Below, piece after piece: positions 38,911 to 47,380 of a stretch of DNA of 64,000 bases (position 1 is the stretch's first letter; each line of letters opens with the position of its first letter). The notes under the pieces are model-generated. The model made no database searches. It worked only from the letters and a program-made list of their open reading frames with translations, and was not told where the DNA came from. The stretch is from CAWAWP01 sp963841205 (GTDB lineage: Bacteria > Chloroflexota > Ktedonobacteria > Ktedonobacterales > JADMIN01): NCBI GenBank assembly GCA_963841205.1, contig CAWJCH010000010.1, positions 124,001-188,000 of the forward strand. Reading direction: 5' to 3'. The translations under genes were made by a program, and so were the position numbers.

Positions 38911-39834
38911 ATGTCTTCGAACGAGGGGATGCTGAAGCCGCGGATAGGATTCTTGGGCTTGGGGCACATGGGGACGCCGATGGCGCGACGGCTGCTGGAC
39001 GCGGGGTATGCGCTGACGGTCTTTAACCACACAACGAAGCGGGCGGAGCAGTTTGCGCCGGGACGTGCCGGAGTTGCAAAGACGCCGCGCGAGGCAGCTG
39101 AGCAGAGCGACGTGCTGATCCTCATGCTCTCGGACGACACGGTGGTGCGCAAGGCGCTGCTGGGTGAGCAAGGGGCGCTCGATGGTCTGCCGCGCGGGGC
39201 GGCGGTGATTGACATGAGCACGGTCTCGCCGGAGGTGAACCGGTCCATGGCAAAGGAGGCGCGGGGCCGTGGCGTGGCGATACTCGATGCGCCGGTCTCG
39301 GGGAGTGTGCCGCAGGCGGAGCAGGGATCGCTGGTGATCTTCGCCGGCGGGGAACGGGCGGCGTTCGAGCGGTGCGAGCCGATACTCAAGGTGATGGGCC
39401 AGCGCGTATTCTATATGGGGCCGAGCGGGTCGGGGAATGCGATGAAGCTGGTGGTGAATACGCTGCTCGGCGTGGAAATGCAGGCGATCGCGGAGGCGGT
39501 GGCGCTGGGCGAGAAGGCGGGGCTCGACCGCGGCACGCTGCTCGCGACGCTGGGGCAGACGGCGGTGATCGCGCCGGGGCACAAGGCGAAGCTGGAGAAT
39601 GCGGCGAAGTCGTCGTATCCGCCGGCGTTCGCGCTGGGGATGATGCGCAAAGACTTCGGGCTGATCCTGGAGCACGCTACGCGGCTGGCCGTGCCCATGC
39701 CGGCGACGGCGGCCTCGGCGCAGATCAACGAGACGGAGTCCGCGTCGCGCGAGGGGGCGGACGAGGATGAGGACTACTCGGTGGTGGTACGGCTGATGGA
39801 GCGCATGGCCGGGCTGCAACCGGCGGTGCGCTAG
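38911..39834 (+). CDS. NAD(P)-binding 3-hydroxyisobutyrate dehydrogenase-family protein
   Basis: 307 residues. The Rossmann motif is GFLGLGHMGTPMARRL (residues 13-28); the substrate signature is DAPVSGSVPQAEQGSL (126-141); the catalytic Lys is K179 in GNAMKLVVN. Members oxidise beta-hydroxyacids (3-hydroxyisobutyrate, tartronate semialdehyde) or reduce glyoxylate and succinic semialdehyde; the exact substrate is unknown. GGAGGGAAGCTG precedes the ATG. It begins a run of three same-strand genes. Confidence 0.92.
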   Translation: MSSNEGMLKPRIGFLGLGHMGTPMARRLLDAGYALTVFNHTTKRAEQFAPGRAGVAKTPREAAEQSDVLILMLSDDTVVRKALLGEQGALDGLPRGAAVIDMSTVSPEVNRSMAKEARGRGVAILDAPVSGSVPQAEQGSLVIFAGGERAAFERCEPILKVMGQRVFYMGPSGSGNAMKLVVNTLLGVEMQAIAEAVALGEKAGLDRGTLLATLGQTAVIAPGHKAKLENAAKSSYPPAFALGMMRKDFGLILEHATRLAVPMPATAASAQINETESASREGADEDEDYSVVVRLMERMAGLQPAVR

Positions 39835-39872
39835 GCTGCCCAGGATCACCGGGGTGTGTAGGAGGTGACACC

Positions 39873-40346
39873 ATGACGATGACCCTGACGAGCGACGCGT
39901 TCGAAGACGACCAGGCCATTCCGCGCCAATATGCCTGCGATGGGGAGGGCGTCTCGCCGCCGCTCAGCTGGAGCGCGGGGCCGGCGAATACGGCGGCGTA
40001 TACGCTGATTGTGGATGACCCTGACGCGCCGAGCGGCGATTTCACCCACTGGGTGCTGTACGATCTGCCGCCCGATGCCCGCATGCTGCCATCCGGCGCG
40101 CATACTGGCGGGCGGGAGGCGCGAGGCGGGGTCAGCGGCAAGAACAGCTTCGGCCAGATCGGCTATGGGGCACCATGTCCGCCCAAGGGCGACCGGCCAC
40201 ACCACTATCGCTTCACCGTCTCTGCGCTCGACGCTCCGCTGCGCCGACCGGCGGGCCTGGCGAAGGGCGAGGTGCTGGCGGCGATGCGCGGGCATGTGCT
40301 GGATACCGGGCAGCTGACGGGCACCTACGCGCGCCCGGGGGCGTGA
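39873..40346 (+). CDS. YbhB/YbcL family (PEBP, Raf-kinase-inhibitor-like) protein
   Basis: 157 residues with the PEBP core: DPDAPSGDFTHWVLYDLPPDA, then GKNSFGQIGYGAPCPPKGDRP and HHYRFTVSALD. The DPDxP and GxxPP loops shape the anion-binding pocket of the family. The biochemical role in bacteria is poorly known. GGAGGTGAC lies upstream of the ATG, 38 bp after the previous stop. Confidence 0.93.
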   Translation: MTMTLTSDAFEDDQAIPRQYACDGEGVSPPLSWSAGPANTAAYTLIVDDPDAPSGDFTHWVLYDLPPDARMLPSGAHTGGREARGGVSGKNSFGQIGYGAPCPPKGDRPHHYRFTVSALDAPLRRPAGLAKGEVLAAMRGHVLDTGQLTGTYARPGA

Positions 40347-40500
40347 GCGGGCGGCTCGGTCTCGATGCGTCCCGGCCCGCCCACGGGGGAACTCGGGTCA
40401 CGTCGCTCTCCGGAATGGCGCGTAACGTCGCGCCAGGCGCCGAGATCGCCCTATGCTGTGAGGGCGAGGCGTGGTCGCCCGCGAGGAGGGAGACGAGTCT

Positions 40501-41253
40501 ATGGCTGGCATGTTGTCGGGCAAGGTGGCGCTGGTGACGGGGGCGTCATCCGGGATCGGCGAGGCGACGGCGTTCGCGCTGGCACGCGAGGGGGCGCGGG
40601 TGGGCATCGCCGCGCGGCGCAGGGATCGCTTGGAGGATCTCGCGCGGCGCATCGGCGAGACGGCGGGCGAGGTGCTGATCGTCGAGGCGGACGTGACCAA
40701 TGAGGCGCAGGCGCGGAGCATGGTGGGACAGGTCCACTCCACGTGGGGCCGGCTCGACATCGTGGTGAACAATGCGGGGATGATGCTGCTGGGGCCGATC
40801 GTCGGGGCGGACACCGAGGATTGGCGGAAGATGGTGAACGTCAACCTGATGGGTCTACTCTACACGACGCACGCGGCGCTGCCGATCATGCGGGAGCAAG
40901 ACGGCGGGCATATCGTCAATGTCTCGTCGGTGGCGGGGCGCACGGCGCGGGCGGGCAGCGGCGTCTACAACGCGACGAAGTGGGGCGTGGTGGCGTTCTC
41001 GGAGGCGCTGCGGCAGGAGGTCTCGAAGCGGGACCACATCCGCGTGACGGTGGTGGAGCCGGGGGTGGTCGCCACTGAGCTGACCACACACATCACCAGC
41101 GAGGAGGGTAGGCGCGACGCGGCGACGCTCACAGACATGACCGAGCCGCTGCAGGCGCAGGACATCGCCGATTTGATCCTCTTCGCGGTGACGCGGCCGG
41201 AGCACGTGAACCTGAATGAGCTGCTCGTGCGTCCGACGCAGCAGGAACGTTGA
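40501..41253 (+). CDS. short-chain dehydrogenase/reductase (SDR)
   Basis: 250 residues from ATG 40501 (GAGGAGGGA upstream; GTG 40471 is an alternative). Cofactor motif TGASSGIG (13-20), NNAG (90-93), catalytic S143, Y156 and K160. Arg residues after strand 2 (AARRRDRL) suggest NADP(H). The end LLVRPTQQER resembles YdfG-like members. The stop TGA at 41251-41253 is also the first three bases of the right end of the adjacent minus-strand IS. Confidence 0.93.
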   Translation: MAGMLSGKVALVTGASSGIGEATAFALAREGARVGIAARRRDRLEDLARRIGETAGEVLIVEADVTNEAQARSMVGQVHSTWGRLDIVVNNAGMMLLGPIVGADTEDWRKMVNVNLMGLLYTTHAALPIMREQDGGHIVNVSSVAGRTARAGSGVYNATKWGVVAFSEALRQEVSKRDHIRVTVVEPGVVATELTTHITSEEGRRDAATLTDMTEPLQAQDIADLILFAVTRPEHVNLNELLVRPTQQER

Positions 41254-42590
41254 CACTCCCCCGGCTAAAGCGCGGGGGATTCTCGGTTCACCGCCGCAGC
41301 CACCGCCGCGACTCCCCGAAGGGCCTGCCCGGCCCGTAAGATGTTCCTGGCCGCGTTCTCGTCACGGTCCAGCACCAGTCCGCAGGACGGACAGATGTGG
41401 GTACGTACGCTCAAGCTCTTGGGCACGCGCTGCCCACACTCGCTACAGTCCTGGCTGGTATACGCCGGATTGACCGCTTCCACTCGCTTCCCGGCGCATG
41501 CTGCCTTGCAAGCGAGGATGGAGCGGAAGCGGCCCCATCCGGCGTCTTGGATACTCTTGTTGACACCGGCCTTGCGTGCGGCCCCATTTGGCACATACCC
41601 GCCGCTACCATCGGGCATTGGGGCGGGCCGGCGACTGAGGTTGGCGGGCCGGATGGCCTCGTGATAGATCGTGTCGTACCGCCGGACCAACCGGAGCGCC
41701 GCCTTGTGGTGGTGGTCGACGCGCTGGCGTTTGACGTGCTGATGGGCTTTGGCGAGCAACACCACCGCTTTCCTGCGACGGTTGCTCCCCTTTGCCGTCG
41801 GCTCACCTGCCGCTGCGCCTTCACCAGCCGCTGCTCCCCCCGGCGGTGGTGGCGTGGGTGCTCGACCACCTCCCCCGCCGCCGTCACCAGGAACACCCTC
41901 AGCCCCACGTCGATGCCCGTCTCACGTCCGGTGAGGGGAAGAGGTTGCGCCGGTACCACCACGCACGAGAAGGCGACGTACCAACCGTCCGCCTCGCGGG
42001 AGATGGTGACGGTCTTGGGTGTCCCTTCGAGTGGGCGGGACCAACGCACCACAATACGCCCGATCTTCGACAGCACCAGGAAGCCGTTAGCCAGGCGCAC
42101 ACCGCCGTGCGCACCCGCCTGGGGATAGGTGAAGCTGCTATAGCGGTCGCGGCCCTGGAAGCGCGGATACCCCGGCGCGTCGCCCGCCGCCACCCGCCGG
42201 AAAAACGCCTGGAATGCCTTGTCCAGGCGGTGCAACACGTCCGGTAGCACCTGGGCGTTGAGGTCCCGATACTCGGGACGCAACTCCTTGAGGCCCGGCA
42301 GTTGTGCCGATTGCAGGGCAAAGGTGACGGAGGCGTGGCATTTCTCCCAGGCTCGTTTTCGCTCTTCCAGACCCGCGTTGTAGAGCTCGTGGCAGCGCCA
42401 CACGACCACCGCCAACGCCCGATCAAGCGCAGGCGCCGGCTTCAACCGGTATTTGAAGGTTTTGCGTCCGCGGTCACATTCCATACGTACCTATTCCGCC
42501 CGGCGGCTAACAAAACGGAAAGGTCCTGGGAGAGGTGTCGCTTTTCAGGCGACTTGGCCTTCACCCCCCTGCCTGAAGGCAGGGGCACTC
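41251..42590 (-). mobile_element. tnpB-only IS200/IS605-type element (minus strand)
   Basis: The right end at 41251 reads TGACACT then the CCCCCGGCTAAAGCGCGGGGG hairpin. The left end lies near 42590, with a CCCCTGCC/GGCAGGGG hairpin and CGGCTGAGTGCCCC on the minus strand. The only gene is a frameshifted tnpB. Its right edge touches the SDR stop codon. Confidence 0.6.
41265..42484 (-). pseudogene. tnpB: TnpB with a one-base frameshift
   Basis: From ATG 42484 (MECDRGRKTFKYRLKPAP) the frame is good through GIDVGLRVF and QRQVSRRQ. Near 41787-41794 a run (caaagggg on the minus strand) has lost one base; the rest (GSNRRRKAVVLLAKAHQHV to VNRESPAL) continues in the next frame to 41265. Restoring one A gives a complete protein with RuvC Asp, Glu (YHEAIRPAN), CSEC/CPSC zinc finger and LDRDENAARN. 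It shares the LSRRPAPMPDGSGGYVPNGA insert with the 26-kb copy. Confidence 0.87.
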
Positions 42591-42828
42591 AGCCGATTCC
42601 TTTGGTCGCGGATGGGCGGCTGGGTCCGGTGAGGCGAGTGGGCGCCGCGCCGGGCCTTTTGTCGTAGAAGGAGGGTGTTTCTTTAGTGGCGAGGCTCCGG
42701 CTGCGGACACTCGTGCCCTGGCTGCGCGCAGGGAACCGTGAGATACCTGTCACCTCGTGGAGCGCGCCGGTAAGCCTCTCCGGCGACATTCTCGTCATGG
42801 GCAATTGGGTGGCGCTCTCGCCCCTGAA

Positions 42829-42905
42829 ACCGGCTTTACGCTTTTCAGGAGGACAGTGCCATGCCTCACCGGATCGGGACACCTGTCGCATGGTATCGCG
42901 ACAGG
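42829..42905 (+). promoter_or_regulatory. two inverted repeats upstream of the MDR gene
   Basis: CCTGTCGC (42882-42889) and GCGACAGG (42898-42905) form an inverted repeat 31 bp before the ATG; just upstream CCTGAAA (42823) and TTTCAGG (42843) form another. The first has the spacing of a dimeric repressor site. No regulator gene is adjacent, so function is unproven. The rest of the 346-bp gap between the IS and this gene shows no coding region. Confidence 0.3.
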
Positions 42906-42936
42906 AGGCATCCCCGGCAGCCCAAGGAGAAGGACC

Positions 42937-43908
42937 ATGCATGCCCTGCAGATCGCAACGTTCGGCGACCCGTCCGAGGTGGTGGAGCTGGTAGAGATCC
43001 CGGATCCCGGTGCCCCCGGCGCCGGCGAGGTGCTGGTCGCCGTGGAATACGCACCGATAAACACCTCCGCCTTGCTGCTGATCAGCGGCCGGTACGGCGT
43101 GCGGCCTCCCTTGCCCACCGGCGTCGGCAACGAAGGGATCGGGCGCATTCTCTCGGTTGGTGAGGGGGTGGACCATCTCACGGTCGGGGATCGAGTGCCG
43201 ATCCCGCTCACCGCCTCTTCCTGGCGCGAGCGGCTCGTGGTGCCGGCCAGGGATCTCTTCCCGCTGCCACCACGTGCTGATCCTCAGCAACTCGCGATGC
43301 TGCGCATCAATCCCCCGACCGCCGCGCTCCTGTTGAGCGAATACGTTGACCTAAAGCCAGGTGAGTGGGTGCTCCAAGATGCCGGAAATTCTGGCGTCGG
43401 GCGCTCGGTGGTCGCCTTTGCCAAGGAGCGTGGCCTGCGGACCGTGAGCCTAGTTCGCCGCCAAGAACTCGTCGACGAGCTCATCGACGCCGGAAGCGAT
43501 GTTGTCCTGGTAGATGGAGCGGAGGTAGCCGATCGGGTCGCCGCAGCCACCGGTCATGCGCAGATACGATTAGCGCTCGACGGCGTCGCCGGGGAAGCGA
43601 TGCGGTCTCTCTCCAGCAGTCTGGCCCCAGGGGGCACGCTGGTCATCTATGCCTTCATGAGCGAAAAGCCCGGTGTGGCCAACCCGCCGGACCTCATCTT
43701 CCGCGGGGTGACGATCCACGGTTTCTGGCTGGAAGCCCCAGAGGTGCGCACGTCCCCCAAACTCCTGGAGGCGCTCAAGACGGGCGCTCGGCTTATCGCC
43801 GAGGGCAAGCTGCGCGTGCCCGTTGCCGCGACCTATCCGCTCGGTGCGGCCAAGCAAGCCATCACGCATGCGCAACACGGGGGGAAGGTGCTGTTCGCGA
43901 TCTCCTAA
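42937..43908 (+). CDS. MDR-family oxidoreductase, 2-enoyl thioester reductase-like
   Basis: 323 residues from ATG 42937 (AAGGAGAAGG upstream). It is a GroES-like plus Rossmann medium-chain reductase without structural zinc cysteines. LRINPPTAALLLSEYVDLKPGEW and LQDAGNSGVGRSVVAFAKERGLRT match the mitochondrial MECR/Etr1 enoyl-thioester reductase group; Y53 in SGRYGVRPPLP is placed like its catalytic Tyr. Members reduce trans-2-enoyl-CoA or -ACP with NADPH. Quinone-reductase-type activity is the main alternative. Confidence 0.85.
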   Translation: MHALQIATFGDPSEVVELVEIPDPGAPGAGEVLVAVEYAPINTSALLLISGRYGVRPPLPTGVGNEGIGRILSVGEGVDHLTVGDRVPIPLTASSWRERLVVPARDLFPLPPRADPQQLAMLRINPPTAALLLSEYVDLKPGEWVLQDAGNSGVGRSVVAFAKERGLRTVSLVRRQELVDELIDAGSDVVLVDGAEVADRVAAATGHAQIRLALDGVAGEAMRSLSSSLAPGGTLVIYAFMSEKPGVANPPDLIFRGVTIHGFWLEAPEVRTSPKLLEALKTGARLIAEGKLRVPVAATYPLGAAKQAITHAQHGGKVLFAIS

Positions 43909-44338
43909 GCGGCGCCGCGACCGGACTGGGTAGGATGATGGCGGGGGACCTGGCGCCTGATCAGCGACAAGGGCAGGCGCCATCGGCATGCCACGGGACG
44001 CCTCCTGCACGCGGGAGCAAGCCGCGCTTACGAGCCCCCTCCCCCTCCTCTCAGAGTACGAAACGCCCTCTTACAAGGGCGATGGGGCGACACTCGCCGA
44101 CTGGGCGGGAGTGTCGGGCGCGTGCCCGATGTCTGGTCTGGATCCGGTCGACCGGGCAGTTCGCACGGACGGGCGCTCAATCTGGGCGTGACGGCGGATA
44201 CGGCGCGGTCGGTCGCGATCGACGTGTGGACGCCGTCGCGGTCACGCGTGCGCGTTTCGCGTGATGACGACGAGACGAAGCCCTCACGCTTGGGGCGTGA
44301 GGGCGAGGGGGACGCGCCGGTTTTCGCGGGCAAGGCGA
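43909..44338. other. intergenic stretch with one strong hairpin (430 bp)
   Basis: No credible coding sequence. CCCTCACGC (44281-44289) and GCGTGAGGG (44295-44303) make a perfect 9-bp stem 36 bp beyond the stop of the minus-strand cupredoxin gene, so it may be that gene's terminator. A smaller GCCCT/AGGGC stem lies near 44066. Confidence 0.4.
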
Positions 44339-44824
44339 TTACGGGGTGACGGTGACGGTGGCCTGCATGGAGGGGTGGATCATGCAGGTGATGTTGAACG
44401 TGCCGGCGTTGGAGAAGGTGATGGATTGGGAGTCGCCGGGGCTGAAGGCGTCGCCGCTGCTGTTGTTGAGCTGGCTCGGCGCGCCGGACTCTGACGAGAA
44501 GGCGCCGTGCGTGCCGGTGACGAGGATGTGCGTGCCGCTGCTGGTGAACGTGACCGACTGGCCGGCCTTGATGGTGACGTTGGCGTTGCCAGAGAAGCTG
44601 AATGAGGACATGCTGATGGTGGCCGCGCCGCTCGCGGCGGGCGTGGTGGCGACGGCGGTGGGCGCGGTGGTGGCGGTGTCGATCGGCGCGGTGGTAGCGG
44701 TCGGGGCGGAGCTGGTCGAGGTTGAACCGCCGCAGGCAGCAAGCGCGAGCATGCCAAGGAGGGCCATCCCCGCGAGGCCGAAGACGCTGCGACCGCGCGG
44801 ACGCGTGCGTGAGAATGAGCGCAT
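44339..44824 (-). CDS. cupredoxin-like lipoprotein
   Basis: 161 residues from ATG 44824. A basic start is followed by a hydrophobic segment and lipobox LAAC (GMLALAACGG), then a Ser/Thr/Ala linker and a plastocyanin-like domain. Type 1 copper ligands are visible: His in SGTHILVTG and Cys, His, Met in CMIHPSM near the end. It is an electron carrier anchored outside the cell membrane. The neighbouring divergent gene has a Rieske domain, so an extracytoplasmic redox role for the pair is plausible. Confidence 0.88.
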   Translation of the reverse strand: MRSFSRTRPRGRSVFGLAGMALLGMLALAACGGSTSTSSAPTATTAPIDTATTAPTAVATTPAASGAATISMSSFSFSGNANVTIKAGQSVTFTSSGTHILVTGTHGAFSSESGAPSQLNNSSGDAFSPGDSQSITFSNAGTFNITCMIHPSMQATVTVTP

Positions 44825-45030
44825 GTGAGTTCTCCTCAATTCGAAACTTTCCTGGATTTCCATGGAGCGGATGTGCCGCCCTGAGAGCCAATACGGCGGC
44901 GCGTTACGTCTGGGCGATCCGCGATGCGTGAGGCCGCGGGGTCGGCACGGGACATGCAAGCTCGCGCCGGTGGCACTTGCGCGATGGGCGCGGGAGTGCC
45001 GACGCGCTGTGACGACGGGAGGTACGCGCG

Positions 45031-45906
45031 ATGGAGCTTCTGGAGACGATGGATGCGGTCGCTCAGCAAGAGTGGCTCGATCCGGCGAGCGACGGCGTGC
45101 AGCGCATCGTGAGCGGGGCGCTCCATCCACGGGGTCCGCTCGGCACGCGGCTCGACGATCTGCTCAACGGCACGTGGCTGGGGCATCCGCTGCATCCGGT
45201 GATGACCGACATTCCGATCGGCGCGTGGACGGTGAGCCTGCTGCTCGACGGCGTCGAGACGCTCTCGGGGAAGCGGGAGCTGGCCGCGGGGGCGGACGCG
45301 GCGAACTGGATCGGCCTCGCCGGCGCGGTTGGATCGGCGGTGACGGGGCTGGCGCAGTGGCAGTACACCATCGAGCGGCAGCGGCGGCTGGGCATGGCGC
45401 ATGCGTTGCTCAACACTGGCGCGCTCGCCCTCTACGGCGTCTCGGCGCTGCTGCGGGCGCGGGGGCGGCGCGGCGCGGGGAAGGTTGCCGCGCTGCTGGG
45501 CTACGTGGTCGTCGGCGCATCGGCGTACATCGGGGGCGATCTGGTCTACGCCGAGCGCCTCGGCGTCGATCATGTGCCGGAGGAGGCGCCACCCGCCGAG
45601 TTCACGCCTGTGCTGCCCGACGCGGAGCTGGCCGAGGGGCAGATGACGCGGGTGGAGGTCGGCGGCGTGCCGGTGTTGCTGGCGCGGCAGGGCGGGAAAC
45701 TCTTCGCGTTGGGCGATGTCTGCGCGCATTTGGGAGGGCCGTTGCACGAGGGGACGCTGCACGCCGATTGCAGCGTGAGCTGCCCGTGGCACGGCTCGCG
45801 CTTCGCGCTGAACGACGGGCGCCTGATCAACGGCCCGGCGACGTTCCCGCAGCCGCACTACGAGACGCGCGTGCGCGCGGGGCAGATCGAGGTGCGCGGC
45901 GCGTAG
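45031..45906 (+). CDS. DUF2231 membrane domain fused to a Rieske [2Fe-2S] domain
   Basis: 291 residues. The first ~185 residues resemble DUF2231 (WLGHPLHPVMTDIPIGAWTVSLLLD, with several hydrophobic helices). The last ~100 form a Rieske ferredoxin domain with ligands in CAHLGGPLHEG and CPWHGSRF. The Rieske part looks like the small ferredoxin type, not the bc1 type. It is probably an inner-membrane redox protein. It is divergent from the cupredoxin lipoprotein and is followed by an SRPBCC membrane protein. Confidence 0.9.
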   Translation: MELLETMDAVAQQEWLDPASDGVQRIVSGALHPRGPLGTRLDDLLNGTWLGHPLHPVMTDIPIGAWTVSLLLDGVETLSGKRELAAGADAANWIGLAGAVGSAVTGLAQWQYTIERQRRLGMAHALLNTGALALYGVSALLRARGRRGAGKVAALLGYVVVGASAYIGGDLVYAERLGVDHVPEEAPPAEFTPVLPDAELAEGQMTRVEVGGVPVLLARQGGKLFALGDVCAHLGGPLHEGTLHADCSVSCPWHGSRFALNDGRLINGPATFPQPHYETRVRAGQIEVRGA

Positions 45907-45921
45907 GCAGGGCGATCTGGC

Positions 45922-45952
45922 GTCACTCCGTGGGGGCTAAGCCCGTCTGTGC
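45922..45952 (-). repeat. degenerate IS right-end-like sequence
   Basis: The stretch cgtcactccgtgggggctaa followed by agcccgtc resembles the right-end core TGACACTCCAC then GGGGGCTAAAGCCCC seen at 47196 and 56316, but lacks the outer TGACA match and any tnpB beside it. It is probably a remnant. Confidence 0.4.
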
Positions 45953-46049
45953 TGGCATGGCCTTTGCGGCCTTGTCGTGCCTTGTGTTCTCGCGCAGAGA
46001 ACGCGCGGACATAGCTGTATTGCGCATGAAGAGTTCGTGGAGGAAGGGT

Positions 46050-47045
46050 ATGACGCACGCTAGCTCGGTCCAGCCGACGGCTCTCAACAACCTCGTGCTC
46101 GAAGAAAGCATCGAGATTCCAGCCCCGATCAGCGATATCTACCGCCGATGGAGCGATTTCGCTCACTTCCCGCAGTTCATGACGAACGTCGGAGAGGTGA
46201 GGCCGATCGGGGGGAACCGCTATCACTGGGTGGCGCGGGTCTTCGGCGTCAAGCAGGAGTGGGACGCTGAGGTGACGGAGAATACGCCGGAGCGCACTAT
46301 CGCCTGGCAGAGCATCAACGGACCGTACAACGCGGGGATCGTCACATTCATCAGCCTGGGCATGAACAAGACGCTGGTGCGCGCTCGCTTCGAGTATGCG
46401 CCGCCGGGCGGCAAGATAGGCCAGGCGCTCGATCAGGTGACGCAGATGACGCGGCGCGAGGTGCATCAGGACCTCGAAAACCTCAAGAAGCTCTACACCG
46501 GCGGCTTGCAGATGCAGGGCGCGACGAGCCTGACGCGGGAAGACACGGGCGGGCTGGGCCGCATGATCGGTCCGCTGACCGTGCCGGTGGCGACGAGCAT
46601 GGCGGGCGGCATCGCGTCGTACCTCATCGGCAGGCGGCTGCGCGAGAGCAAGCTGTATAACAGCATCGTGAGCCCAGTGGCCTTCCCGAATGCGGTGGCG
46701 GGCTGGGCACTTATCGGCGCGTCGGCGGCGAGCATAGTCGGCTCGGCGACGCTGCGCTCGCGCGGGCGGCTGACGGACTCGCTGTTCGTGGGGCAGTGGG
46801 CGCCGACGCTGTTGGGCATGGGCACGTTCGCCCGGGTGCTGGGGCATCGCGGCGTGCGCACTAACCTGGCGACCTCGGTGACGAGCTGGACGTACATCTC
46901 GGGCTGCCTCGGCTCGATGATCGGTTCGGCAGTCCTGCATCTGCGCGGGAAGCGTGAGGACGGGCTCTTCGTGGGGCAGTGGGCGCCGGCGCTGCTCAAT
47001 GCGGCGATCTTCGCGCGGCTCTTCGACCGGCTGACGGCACGGTAA
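46050..47045 (+). CDS. SRPBCC (polyketide cyclase/START-like) protein with a C-terminal membrane region
   Basis: 331 residues from ATG 46050, chosen because GGAGGAAGG lies directly upstream; ATG 46026 would add 8 residues. Residues ~12-150 are an SRPBCC domain (ESIEIPAPISDIYRRWSDFAHFPQFM, then HWVARVFGVKQEWDAEVTE). The rest is hydrophobic with two related repeats (LTDSLFVGQWAPTLLGMGTFAR and REDGLFVGQWAPALLNAAIFAR) that suggest an internal duplication of ~80 residues. The ligand is unknown. It shares strand and proximity with the DUF2231-Rieske gene. Confidence 0.88.
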   Translation: MTHASSVQPTALNNLVLEESIEIPAPISDIYRRWSDFAHFPQFMTNVGEVRPIGGNRYHWVARVFGVKQEWDAEVTENTPERTIAWQSINGPYNAGIVTFISLGMNKTLVRARFEYAPPGGKIGQALDQVTQMTRREVHQDLENLKKLYTGGLQMQGATSLTREDTGGLGRMIGPLTVPVATSMAGGIASYLIGRRLRESKLYNSIVSPVAFPNAVAGWALIGASAASIVGSATLRSRGRLTDSLFVGQWAPTLLGMGTFARVLGHRGVRTNLATSVTSWTYISGCLGSMIGSAVLHLRGKREDGLFVGQWAPALLNAAIFARLFDRLTAR

Positions 47046-47175
47046 GCTTCGAGGATCGCGAGGGCCTCTCATCCCCTACCAAGCCCCCGCGAGCGGGGGA
47101 CCCGGCCTCTCCCTGCGGAGATGAGGGGAGCCGGAGGGGATCGCGGCACTGAAGTGACGGCGTACGGCATGCGGA

Positions 47176-47380
47176 GCGGACTGAAGCCCGCACATTGACA
47201 CTCCACAGGGGCTAAAGCCCCATGGATTCTCGGTTCACTGCCGCAGCCTACGCCACGACTCCCCGAAGGGCCTGCCCGGCCCATTGGATGTTGCGCGCCG
47301 CGTTCTCGTCTCGATCGAGCACGAGGCCGCAGGACGTGCAGACGTGGGTACGCACACTCAACGATTTGGGGATGCGTTCC
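47176..47380 (-). ncRNA. predicted reRNA/omega-RNA of the 47-kb TnpB
   Basis: In this superfamily the guide RNA overlaps the tnpB 3' end and the right end, and its guide is the sequence just outside the right end. Here the scaffold would cover the last ~130 bp of tnpB and the right-end hairpin, and the guide would be the ~20 bases left of 47196. Limits are estimated; no transcript is seen. Confidence 0.3.

Noticed and set aside
41265..42484. Programmed frameshift to make full-length TnpB
   Set aside because: Sister copies differ in lesion type and place, and no stimulatory structure is evident, so ordinary decay or read error is simpler.
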